Assembly: GCA_026396355.1 (NCBI GenBank)
Contig: JAPLWY010000092.1
Coordinates: forward strand, 1 to 35,142
DNA from: Microcaldota archaeon
GTDB lineage: Archaea > Micrarchaeota > Micrarchaeia > Anstonellales > Anstonellaceae
Length of the DNA: 35,142 bases
Direction: 5' to 3'
Below the pieces are notes generated by a model that worked only from the letters and a program-made list of their open reading frames with translations, ran no database searches and had not been told where the DNA came from. The position numbers and the translations under genes are program-made. Shown piece by piece: positions 23,767 through 30,770 of the stretch (position 1 is the first letter of the stretch; the number at the start of each line of letters is the position of its first letter).

Positions 23767-24291
23767 ATGGACAATTCAATAATTTCTCAAACAGACCTCA
23801 AATTAAAGCAGTTCTCGCGCGGAAAGGTGCGCGACACTTATGAGCTGCCTGACGGCAATCTTCTGATGGTGGCATCAGACAGGCTCTCTGCATTCGACGT
23901 TATTTTCCCTGACGGAATACCGAAAAAAGGAAGAGTGCTCACGCAGCTCTCACTGTTCTGGTTCGAGCGGCTCAAGGGAATTGTGGACAGCCACCTGATT
24001 ACTTCTGAAGTGCCCTCAGGCTTGCCCGATTACCTTGAAGGCAGGTGCATGGTGGTGAAAAAGGCAAAGATAATCCCGCTTGAATGCGTGGTGCGCGGCT
24101 ATCTTGCCGGTTCGGGCTGGAAAGAATACCAGAAAAGCGGCACAGTTTGCGGGATAAAACTGCCTGCTGGCTTGAAAAACGCAAGCAAGCTTCCCACGCC
24201 AATTTTCACTCCCTCCACAAAAGCGGAAAAAGGGAAGGGAAAAAGCTGGTTGGGGCAGAAACATTCGATTCAGTCCGCGCACTTGCACTAA
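23767..24291 (+). CDS. purC: SAICAR synthetase (purine synthesis), interrupted
   Basis: This enzyme joins aspartate to CAIR with ATP in purine synthesis. The N-terminal part is clear: FSRGKVRDTYELPDGNLLMV, ASDRLSAFDVIFPDGIPKKG, VVRGYLAGSGWKEYQKSGTV and PTPIFTPSTKAEKG near residue 155. The next block in the family, the conserved HDENIS loop, is absent. The frame then runs into unrelated codons and stops at 24291, while the proper C-terminal half continues in another frame from about 24234. About 22-25 bases appear lost. GGTGGGAG precedes the ATG, and purE follows the restored gene. Confidence 0.85.
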   Translation: MDNSIISQTDLKLKQFSRGKVRDTYELPDGNLLMVASDRLSAFDVIFPDGIPKKGRVLTQLSLFWFERLKGIVDSHLITSEVPSGLPDYLEGRCMVVKKAKIIPLECVVRGYLAGSGWKEYQKSGTVCGIKLPAGLKNASKLPTPIFTPSTKAEKGKGKSWLGQKHSIQSAHLH

Positions 24292-24620
24292 AAATTTACT
24301 CAACAGCAGCAGACTATGCCAAAACGCGCGGCATAATTCTTGCAGACACGAAATTCGAATTCGGCTTTTACAACGGGAAAATAATTCTGGTGGACGAGGC
24401 GCTCACGCCGGATTCTTCGCGCTACTGGCCAGAGGAATCATATAAGGAAGGCATTTCCCCCCCCTCATATGACAAGCAGTTTGTGCGCGACTATGTGGAG
24501 AAACTGGGCTGGAACAAATTGCTCCCAGCGCCTCGCCTTCCTGCTGATATAATAAGCAAGACAACCGGAAAATACGTTGAAGCATACGAGCGGCTGACCG
24601 GGAAAAAATTCCAGTATTAG
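24234..24620 (+). pseudogene. purC: C-terminal half of SAICAR synthetase in a second frame
   Basis: This frame reads EGKKLVGAETFDSVRALALK and contains RGIILADTKFEFGF, ILVDEALTPDSSRYWPEESY and SYDKQFVRDYVEKLGW, all conserved PurC blocks in the right order. The stop at 24618-24620 is ten bases before the purE start. Joined to the upstream part, the protein lacks only the short HDENIS-type loop. Confidence 0.85.
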
Positions 24621-24628
24621 GTGGTTAT

Positions 24629-25045
24629 ATGGTCGATGTCCTGATAATTGTTGGAAGCGAAACAGACCTGCCCCTTGCCAAAAAGGCAGAGGAAGCGCTC
24701 AATGAATTCGGAGTGGCAAACAAAATCGAAGTCGCTTCAGCTCACCGCACCCCTGACAAGCTGGACAAGCTGGTTTCCTCATCTGACGCAAAAGTGTTCA
24801 TAGGCATTGCCGGCCTGTCTGCCGCGCTTCCAGGCGTGATTGCCTCAAAGACCAAAAAGCCGGTGATTGGCGTTCCAGCAAATGTGAAAATGGACGGGCT
24901 GGACGCGCTTCTCTCCATGATGCAGATGCCCTCTGGCGTGCCGGTTGCCACTGTGGGGATAGACAATGCGAAAAACGCAGCGCACCTTGCAATCAGGATC
25001 CTTGCGCTTTCAGACTCCAAGCTGGCAGCAAGGCTCAAGAAATAG
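24629..25045 (+). CDS. purE: N5-carboxyaminoimidazole ribonucleotide mutase
   Basis: This 138-residue protein has the PurE pattern: IIVGSETDLPLAKKAEEALN, ASAHRTPDKL with the catalytic His, and GLDALLSMMQMPSGVPVATV (about residues 90-109). It catalyses the carboxylation/mutase step that yields CAIR, the substrate of PurC encoded just upstream. GGTGGTT precedes ATG 24629. It is complete and undamaged, unlike purC. Class I mutase versus class II carboxylase activity cannot be settled here. Confidence 0.9.
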   Translation: MVDVLIIVGSETDLPLAKKAEEALNEFGVANKIEVASAHRTPDKLDKLVSSSDAKVFIGIAGLSAALPGVIASKTKKPVIGVPANVKMDGLDALLSMMQMPSGVPVATVGIDNAKNAAHLAIRILALSDSKLAARLKK

Positions 25046-25053
25046 GTTTTCAT

Positions 25054-25671
25054 ATGCACTTCCCCGAAATTCTCAGAAAATGCAAGCGCGGGCCCCAGGT
25101 GATACTTCCCAAGGACATAGGCGTAATACTCGCCTTTTCAGGGGTGGGCAAGAATTCGCTTGTGGTGGACGCAGGGGCTGGCTCAGGCTGGCTGGCAATC
25201 TCCCTTGCGAACGTTGCAAAAAAAGTGGTAAGCTATGAATGGCGGGAGGAGTTTGCCGAGCTTGCCGAGAAAAACGCAAAGCGCGCAGGGGTTTCTGAAA
25301 CGCTCACCATAAAGCGCGCAAACGTGCTGGACGGGATTGAGGAAAAGGAAATTGACCTGATTACATTCGATTTGGCAGATTCAGACAAGGCAGTGGCGCA
25401 CGCATTCTCCTCTCTTCGCGCAGGCGGGATGCTGTTTGGCTACATGCCTCACGTGGAGCAGGCGCGCAGGTTTTTCGAGGCTTGCACTGCCGCTGGTTTC
25501 CCAGAATCAGATATTCACATGACTGAGTGCATGATGCGCGACTATCTTGTGCGCGCGGCAGGCGTGCGCCCTGAGAACACCGGGCTTACGCACACCGCAT
25601 ATCTCGTGTTTGCAACCAAGCCAGCGCAGGCAAGGGAAACAGCAAAAAAAGCAGAAAAAAAAGAGGAATAG
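25054..25671 (+). CDS. tRNA (adenine-N1)-methyltransferase, TrmI-like
   Basis: This is a 205-residue class I SAM methyltransferase. KRGPQVILPKDIGVILAF resembles the conserved lead-in of archaeal TrmI (which methylates A57/A58), followed by SAM motif I VVDAGAGSGWLAISLA (about 40-55), YEWREEFAELAEKNAKRAG for the acidic ribose ligand, and DLITFDLADSDKAVAHA. The C-terminal NTGLTHTAYLVFATK also matches. It is shorter than typical TrmI because most of the small N-terminal domain is missing. The last 15 residues are Lys/Glu rich. ATG 25054 follows AATAGGTTTTCAT, 8 bases after the purE stop. CbiT-like activity is a less likely alternative. Confidence 0.75.
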   Translation: MHFPEILRKCKRGPQVILPKDIGVILAFSGVGKNSLVVDAGAGSGWLAISLANVAKKVVSYEWREEFAELAEKNAKRAGVSETLTIKRANVLDGIEEKEIDLITFDLADSDKAVAHAFSSLRAGGMLFGYMPHVEQARRFFEACTAAGFPESDIHMTECMMRDYLVRAAGVRPENTGLTHTAYLVFATKPAQARETAKKAEKKEE

Positions 25672-25710
25672 GTGTTTTGTAGCAAGGCTGGCGCGCGCCG
25701 CCCGAAGAAA

Positions 25711-25721
25711 GCCTTAAATTA
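25711..25721 (+). promoter_or_regulatory. TATA candidate for L11
   Basis: GCCTTAAATTA lies in the 92-base gap after the methyltransferase gene. A start near 25742 would place the AGGTGAT ribosome-binding site at 25753-25759 within a short leader. A second AT-rich stretch, CTTATATC at 25730-25737, is less well placed. Confidence 0.4.
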
Positions 25722-25763
25722 CTGTCGGCTTATATCGCCATCCTCTGAAGCAAGGTGATTCTT

Positions 25764-26015
25764 ATGTCAAAAGTTACAATACCTGCAATCGTGGAAGGCG
25801 GAAAGGCAAACGCAGGCCCGCCCCTGGGCCCGGCACTCGGACCGCTCGGAGTCAACATAGGCGGGATAATCGACGAGATAAACAAGAAGACAAAGGATTT
25901 TGCAGGGCTTAAAATCCCGATCAAGGTAATAGTGGACAAAGCCTCCAAGAAATTCTACAGGCGAGCTTCTCAAAAAAGAGGCTGGCGTGGAAAAAGGCAA
26001 GAAAGGCGGTGCTGA
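25764..26015 (+). CDS. rpl11: Ribosomal protein L11, N-terminal part (frame breaks at 25956)
   Basis: L11 forms the GTPase-associated centre of the large subunit. Residues 1-64 are canonical: VTIPAIVEGGKANAGPPLGP, LGPLGVNIGGIIDEINKKTK and IPIKVIVDKASKKF. Family members continue with a strand and a 'GTPPxxxLLKKE' linker. Here the linker block of about eight residues is absent and the frame shifts, giving nonsense codons to 26015. ATG 25764 with AGGTGAT upstream is preferred to GTG 25755. Confidence 0.88.
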   Translation: MSKVTIPAIVEGGKANAGPPLGPALGPLGVNIGGIIDEINKKTKDFAGLKIPIKVIVDKASKKFYRRASQKRGWRGKRQERRC

Positions 26016-26226
26016 CGACCCCAAGGTGGTTGGCAACCTGACATTTGAGCAAGCAGTCAAAGTCGCAAGAATGAAGACTGCCGGTTCCTTGGTGCGCGAC
26101 CTGAAAAACGGAGTGAAAGAAGTGCTTGGCACCTGCGTTTCCCTTGGAATAACCATCGAGGGAAAAGACGGGCGGGCGGTTATTGCCGAGGTCGATGCTG
26201 GCAAGCACGACTCTGCGCTTGCCTAG
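25957..26226 (+). pseudogene. rpl11: Ribosomal protein L11, C-terminal part in a second frame
   Basis: This frame reads TGELLKKEAGVEKGKKGGA, then VVGNLTFEQAVKVARMK and KEVLGTCVSLGITIEGKD, which is the full RNA-binding C-terminal domain of archaeal L11. The preceding 'GTPP' linker is lost, apparently 23 bases (or another 3n+2). Adding the missing block to both parts gives about 160 residues, the normal archaeal size. Confidence 0.88.
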
Positions 26227-26230
26227 GCAA

Positions 26231-26240
26231 CTTTATATAC
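26231..26240 (+). promoter_or_regulatory. TATA box for the beta-propeller protein
   Basis: CTTTATATAC is close to the archaeal TATA consensus. It lies 30-39 bases before ATG 26270, with GGTG at 26261-26264 as ribosome-binding site. Confidence 0.6.
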
Positions 26241-26269
26241 TCTTTTTGCTTTTGTACTGCGGTGCAAAA

Positions 26270-27889
26270 ATGCGTGCCGCAGCATTGTTTTTATTGTTCC
26301 TACTTTGCAATTTTTCCTTTGCCGCAGTCGAGTGGAGCTTTTCCTCACCAACACCGCTGGCGCCAGGCATGGCGTTCCTCTCGGACAGCGTAATCTTATC
26401 CTCAACAGGGGGCATGGTGTATGCGCTTTCTGCAAAGGATGGCGCGCTTTCCTGGTCCTATGATGCAGATGAGCAAATCACCACTCCTCCTTGCGCAGTG
26501 GATGCTTCCTCAATAGCATTTGCCACGAAAGGGGGCAAGGTATCTTTCCTGAGTTCAAATGGAAAAGAAATCTATTCTGCGCGCCTTGCGTCAGACCCGC
26601 TTTACATCGCATGCGCGAGCAATAAGGTGTACGTGGCATTTGAAAATAGGCTGACTGCGCTCACTTCCCAAGGAGAAGCGACATGGAATCTTACTTTCAA
26701 GGGGCTGCCAGGCGCGCTTTCAACCTCTGACAAAGTTCTTTATTTCACTGCTGGCGGACAGCTTCACGCAGTCTCGCTGCAAACAGGCGTCAATATTTGG
26801 ACGCAAATGCCTTCAGCCGCAGACTCTTTCTTATCCGCACCAACCGAATCCGGCGACACAGTGTATTTCGGGGCAACTGACAACAATCTTCATGCAATAA
26901 ACCGCTTCACTGGCACTGAGCGCTGGAGCTTTCCGACCGGGGGCTGGGTGATTTCCTCACCTACTGTGCTTGATGATACTATTTACTTTGGCTCATCTGA
27001 CGGCTATCTTTATGCAGTTTCAAATTCAGGGAACCTGCGCTTCAAGTTCAAGGCAGGGCAAGGGGTATGGTCAACCCCGCTTCTCCACGCCTCATCAGGG
27101 CAGTCTACCGTGGTTTTCGGCACGACCGACGGGAAGCCTTACGGGATAGATGCAGCTGACGGAAGCGAAAAATGGTCATTCTCAACAGCAGGAAGGGTGA
27201 ATTCCCCTAGCGAGTATTCTGATTCATTCATATTCACAACCGAGAAAGGAAAGGCATACTCGATTTCAACCTCTCCCATCTGCAGCTTCTCCTCGCCAAA
27301 GGACAGCGAAGTGGTGGGGGACTGGGCACTTGAGATAAGGGGGCGCGCAAGCTCGGACTCCCCAATCTCAAAGGTGGAAGCAAGGGCAAATGGGGGCAGC
27401 TGGGTCCTGGCATCAGGCACCACCAACTGGACTGCCAATATTGACGTTTCCAGCCTTCCTGACGGCAGCATGAAGCTCGAATGCCGCGCAACCGACAGCT
27501 CGGGCAAGTCCGAAAGCGGCGATTTCTCCTCGCTTTCGCTCATCAAGATGCAGGGCGCCCCTCTGCGCACAGTTTCTGTAATCTCTCCGCAGAAAGTCAG
27601 CCCGAACGAGACATTCTCAGTTTTTGTAAAGGACGGCAATGGCGTCGATTTGCGCAGCCTGTCAGTGAGCGTGGGCGATAAAAAGACAACTGAGGACAGC
27701 CCATTCTCCCTTTCGCTTGGGAAAAGCGGGCAGGTCGAGATAACAATTGAGAAAGGAGGCTACCAGAAAACCTCATTTATCGTGGTCGGAGTCGGGGAAA
27801 GCTCGCCGTTCACCATTCCAATTGTGCTGATAGTGGCTGTTGCAGCCATCCTAATCGCGTACAAGCTGTTCTTCACCAAGAAAAAGTAG
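26270..27889 (+). CDS. Secreted, membrane-anchored PQQ-like beta-propeller protein
   Basis: This 539-residue protein starts with a signal peptide (hydrophobic core LFLLFLLCNFSFA). Repeats of about 40 residues with the motif 'VYxG..DG.LYA.....G...W.F' follow to about residue 340, for example TVYFGATDNNLHAINRFTG and TIYFGSSDGYLYAVSNSG, as in BamB-type and PQQ-enzyme propellers. Residues 340-510 are two beta-sandwich-like domains. A single C-terminal membrane span (IPIVLIVAVAAILIAY) and a short basic tail follow. It should sit outside the cell, anchored at the C-terminus, perhaps binding partners or glycans; no catalytic residues are seen. ATG 26270 with GGTG upstream and a good TATA box defines the start. 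Confidence 0.8.
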   Translation: MRAAALFLLFLLCNFSFAAVEWSFSSPTPLAPGMAFLSDSVILSSTGGMVYALSAKDGALSWSYDADEQITTPPCAVDASSIAFATKGGKVSFLSSNGKEIYSARLASDPLYIACASNKVYVAFENRLTALTSQGEATWNLTFKGLPGALSTSDKVLYFTAGGQLHAVSLQTGVNIWTQMPSAADSFLSAPTESGDTVYFGATDNNLHAINRFTGTERWSFPTGGWVISSPTVLDDTIYFGSSDGYLYAVSNSGNLRFKFKAGQGVWSTPLLHASSGQSTVVFGTTDGKPYGIDAADGSEKWSFSTAGRVNSPSEYSDSFIFTTEKGKAYSISTSPICSFSSPKDSEVVGDWALEIRGRASSDSPISKVEARANGGSWVLASGTTNWTANIDVSSLPDGSMKLECRATDSSGKSESGDFSSLSLIKMQGAPLRTVSVISPQKVSPNETFSVFVKDGNGVDLRSLSVSVGDKKTTEDSPFSLSLGKSGQVEITIEKGGYQKTSFIVVGVGESSPFTIPIVLIVAVAAILIAYKLFFTKKK

Positions 27890-27895
27890 CCGTGC

Positions 27896-28444
27896 TTATT
27901 TTCCCCGATACTCCATCATTATCTTGTCACGCCATTTCCCATAGTGCAAATGATACTCCTTCAGGCGCGCCACCTGGACAAAGCCGACTTTGCGGTAAAG
28001 TCTTGCCGCCACCTTATTCCCGTCCGCATGGTCAATCCACATCTTGTGCGGCTTGAATTTCTTCTTCGCAAGCGCAATGCTTTTCCTCAAAAGAAGCTCG
28101 CCAAACCCGAAGCCGCGGAATTTTTTTGACACTGCAAGCCCGAATGACACATTGCCCTCATCGCCTTGCGCTGCTGCTTTCCTTATGTCGCATTTTCCTG
28201 AGACTTTCCCATCTGCAAAGAGGAAAATATTCAGTAGTTTGCCAGAGTCAAGCGCGCGTGCGCTCTCCGCAACATATTTCTTTTCTTCCGCAAGCGTCAC
28301 TTTCTTCCGAAGCGGAAGATACGCGCGCTCCTCTATGAACGGGTTGATGAAATCCATCAGCGCGCGAGCGCCGATTTTCCTCAATCCAGCGCCTGAGCTG
28401 ACAATGCGGATAACATGCTTTGGGGCGCGTTTCTTCGCCTGCAT
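27896..28444 (-). CDS. GNAT-family N-acetyltransferase
   Basis: This protein has 182 residues from ATG 28444, which has GTGAT four bases before it; a GTG at 28453 overlapping the Spt5 stop is an alternative. The acetyl-CoA loop is in LAVSKKFRGFGFGELLLRKS (R-G-x-G-x-G form, about residues 105-124), preceded by the VSFGLAV strand and followed by ARLYRKVGFVQVARLKEYHL, the usual motif B. The substrate is unknown. The N-terminus is basic. It is last in the ftsZ-secE-spt5 operon, so it may act on a ribosomal or translation component, but this is only suggested by location. Confidence 0.78.
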   Translation of the reverse strand: MQAKKRAPKHVIRIVSSGAGLRKIGARALMDFINPFIEERAYLPLRKKVTLAEEKKYVAESARALDSGKLLNIFLFADGKVSGKCDIRKAAAQGDEGNVSFGLAVSKKFRGFGFGELLLRKSIALAKKKFKPHKMWIDHADGNKVAARLYRKVGFVQVARLKEYHLHYGKWRDKIMMEYRGK

Positions 28445-28449
28445 TCCAA

Positions 28450-28905
28450 TCACGAGGCAATGTCAGCGGCTTTCTGGAACACCTTTATCGTGTTTGCCTT
28501 GATGGTGACCGGGATTGGCACCGCGACCTCGGTGAGTTCCACCGTCACCTCGTCCTTGTTGGTGTCTATCTTTATCACGCGCGCCTTCTCTCCCTTGAAG
28601 GGACCCGAGACGAGCTCTACCACGTCTCCCTTGTGTATCGAAAGAACAGCAGGCTTTGCAGCCTCTATCAGCCCCTCCATCTCGCTAAGCGCCATCGGCT
28701 TTGCCAGAACGCCCTTTATGTGCGGGATTTTCAGCCCGGCTTGGCGCACTGAAACCTCATCCTGCCCTTCAACCACCAAATAGCCCTTGAGATCCTCAAA
28801 ATGAGCAACGGAATATACTGCAAGCTTGTCTTTCCGTATTCTCTTTTGGAGCATGTCCAAAACGACTTTCTCCTGCCCGACGGTTATCCTGTAAACGTAT
28901 ATCAC
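28450..28905 (-). CDS. spt5: Transcription elongation factor Spt5 (archaeal NusG)
   Basis: This 151-residue protein has an N-terminal NGN domain (VIYVYRITVGQEKVVLDML, DLKGYLVVEGQDEVSVRQA, IPHIKGVLAKPMALSE). A KOW motif follows (IHKGDVVELVSGPFKGEKAR, about 91-110). With Spt4 it clamps the RNA polymerase and raises processivity. Archaeal Spt5 is about 150 residues, as here. GTG 28905 has AAGGTG five bases before it; a TTG lies one codon upstream. It directly follows secE, the conserved archaeal order. Confidence 0.93.
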   Translation of the reverse strand: MIYVYRITVGQEKVVLDMLQKRIRKDKLAVYSVAHFEDLKGYLVVEGQDEVSVRQAGLKIPHIKGVLAKPMALSEMEGLIEAAKPAVLSIHKGDVVELVSGPFKGEKARVIKIDTNKDEVTVELTEVAVPIPVTIKANTIKVFQKAADIAS

Positions 28906-28919
28906 CAAAACACCTTATC

Positions 28920-29087
28920 CTATTGGCTGATTGCGCCAATTATTACCATTATTATTATGCCGCAAAGGCCGACCAGTATCAGCCCTATCCCGGTTATTTT
29001 CACTATGTGCTCGAATTCCTTGCGCCGCGGCCTGCTCGCCACATTCATAACGCGAATGGATTCGTTTATGAATTTCCTTATTCCCAT
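28920..29087 (-). CDS. secE: Protein translocase subunit SecE/Sec61 gamma
   Basis: This 55-residue protein has a basic amphipathic N-terminal helix (GIRKFINESIRVMNVASRP), RRKEFEHIVKITG and then one membrane span (IGLILVGLCGIIIMVIIGAI). That is the complete layout of archaeal SecE, the essential clamp of the SecY channel. AGGTG lies six bases before ATG 29087, overlapping the end of ftsZ. The stop TAG at 28920-28922 lies 14 bases before spt5. It is often missed because it is so short. Confidence 0.9.
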   Translation of the reverse strand: MGIRKFINESIRVMNVASRPRRKEFEHIVKITGIGLILVGLCGIIIMVIIGAISQ

Positions 29088-29098
29088 ATCACACACCT

Positions 29099-29212
29099 TT
29101 AGCCAAGCAAGTCCAAGTCCAGCTCAGTCTCTCCTGATTGCGCGCTTGCGGGCGCTGCCGCCAGCTCAATGTCATACTGCGGGAACTTGGCGCCCGCCAG
29201 GCCTGCAAGCAC
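29099..29212 (-). pseudogene. ftsZ: C-terminal end of FtsZ in a second frame
   Basis: After the frame break at about 29213 the reverse strand reads VLAGLAGAKFPQYDIELAAA and ends with GETELDLDLLG. This fits the archaeal FtsZ ending: the last strand of the globular domain ('RVM.V.AG...P'), a short linker and an acidic tail. About 17 residues between SHI and this segment (the IWGARV block) are missing. Confidence 0.75.
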
Positions 29213-30158
29213 GGATATGCGAGGTCGGATCAATTCTTTTTGAAACTTCGGAAACAATAAGCTCGGCTTCCCTCAAGGTCATGTCTTCGCCGCCAATCAC
29301 GTTTATGAGCGCGCGGTTGGCAGTTGAAATGTCAACGTCGAGTAGCGGCGAGTTCATGGCAGTGTCGACTGCGATGAGCGCGCGCTGGTCCGGCTTTGCC
29401 TCTACTGACGCTTCGCCCACGCTCACCACAGCGCAGCCTGCGCTGGTTAGTATTGTCCGCAAATCAGCAAAGTCCAAATTCACCAAGCCGGCGCGAGTGA
29501 CCAATTCCGCAATCCCTTTCACCGCGCCAGCAAGCACTTCGTCGCTTACCTTGAATGCGGTGTTGAGCGGAAGGTCAGGAACAATCGAAAGCAGCTTGTC
29601 ATTCGGTATTACGATCACCGTGTCTGCGTGCTTCCGAAGCTTGTCCAGCCCCTCAAGCGCATTCCTCATTCTTATCTTGCCTTCGGATGCGAATGGAAGC
29701 GTGACCACTGCGATTGTGAGCGCGCCAGCGGCCTTTGCCTGCTCTGCAATAATGGGTGCCGAGCCGGTGCCAGTGCCTCCGCCCATTCCGCAGGTGATGA
29801 ATACCATCATCCCGTCGGACAGCGCAGCCTTTATCTCCTCGTCGGATTCTTTTGCCGCTGCCTCGCCAACTGACGGATTTGAGCCTGCGCCCATTCCCCT
29901 GGTGGTTTTCTTGCCCAAAAGTATCTTCTTGTCAGCGCGCATCTTCACCAGATGCTGAACGTCTGTGTTCATTGCGATTAATTTGACTCCTTCTATCTGC
30001 ACTTCGTGCATGCGGCTCATGGTATTGCAGCCCGAGCCTCCTGCGCCCACAACGTATATTTTGGGCTTGCTCTGCTCTATGAATTTGAGAAGTTCCGCGT
30101 CCTCGGGCGAAACGGTTATGCCCTCGGGAATCTGACTTTCAATTTTCGGGTTTGCCAT
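29172..30158 (-). CDS. ftsZ: Cell division GTPase FtsZ, interrupted near the 3' end
   Basis: FtsZ polymerises into the division ring. The GTPase domain is complete: IYVVGAGGSGCNTMSRM (about 34-50), IAMNTDVQHL, the tubulin signature GMGGGTGTGSAP (about 124-135), and the T7-type loop in NLDFADLRTI. Near the end, VSEVSKRIDPTSHI is followed by codons with no family match, and the frame stops at 29172. The N-terminal extension of about 30 residues is normal for archaeal FtsZ. GAGGAAAG precedes ATG 30158. It leads the operon ftsZ-secE-spt5-GNAT. FtsZ1 versus FtsZ2 class was not decided. Confidence 0.9.
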   Translation of the reverse strand: MANPKIESQIPEGITVSPEDAELLKFIEQSKPKIYVVGAGGSGCNTMSRMHEVQIEGVKLIAMNTDVQHLVKMRADKKILLGKKTTRGMGAGSNPSVGEAAAKESDEEIKAALSDGMMVFITCGMGGGTGTGSAPIIAEQAKAAGALTIAVVTLPFASEGKIRMRNALEGLDKLRKHADTVIVIPNDKLLSIVPDLPLNTAFKVSDEVLAGAVKGIAELVTRAGLVNLDFADLRTILTSAGCAVVSVGEASVEAKPDQRALIAVDTAMNSPLLDVDISTANRALINVIGGEDMTLREAELIVSEVSKRIDPTSHIRACRPGGRQVPAV

Positions 30159-30272
30159 CTTCTTTCCTCGTGTCCGTCAAAGCTCAGCCAGGGCTTTCCA
30201 TCCCGCGCTCGCTAAGTGTGGTTTTTGCATGCATTCTTGGGCAAGGAAAGTTTATAACTCCGCCGCCCGCGC

Positions 30273-30770
30273 CTAGCCGACGCTGGAAAGCACGGTTTTC
30301 TCAAGCTCGACTACTTCCCAGCCCTCAAGCGCCTTTATGGCAAAGTCAAGGTTTGCCTCTGAATCCGAGTGTATTTCGAAAATCGGCTTGCCCTTTTCTA
30401 TCTTGTCCCCGCGTCCGCAAAGCAAAAGGACTCCTGCGGACTTGTCGTTTGGCGCCCCAGCCGCGCGCGCTATTTTCGATATCATCCGGTTGTCAATGTG
30501 ATACACCCTGCCGGTTGTCTCTGCAACCACGGTGTGGGTGTATTTCGCGGTTGGCAAGTCAGAGACATCCAGCCTTTTTGAGCCGCCCTGAAGCTCCACT
30601 ATTTCCTGAAGCTTTGCAAAAGCCTTGCCAGAGTCTATTATTCTCTCAGCCGCTTTCTTTCCCTCGCCTTTTTTCACCTTGCCTGTTGCTTCCAGTATTT
30701 CGCCTGCAAGCATGCAGGACTTTTCGCGAAGGTTCAAGGGCCCTTCCCTATTGAGAACATCGATGACATC
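30273..30770 (-). pseudogene. deoA: AMP phosphorylase, C-terminal part in a second frame
   Basis: This frame begins DVIDVLNREGPLNLREKSCM, then FAKLQEIVELQGGSK and GRVYHIDNRMISKIARAAG, followed by VLLLCGRGDKIEKGKPIFEI. These are the C-terminal domain blocks of archaeal AMP/thymidine phosphorylases. The preceding GIGPALEA block is missing between this and the main frame. An ATG at 30737 may give the false appearance of a separate 154-residue gene. Confidence 0.8.

Noticed and set aside
30152..30754. Forward open frame of 200 codons opposite AMP phosphorylase
   Set aside because: Its translation is low-complexity Ser/Pro/Arg typical of antisense frames, and the opposite strand carries conserved enzyme blocks.
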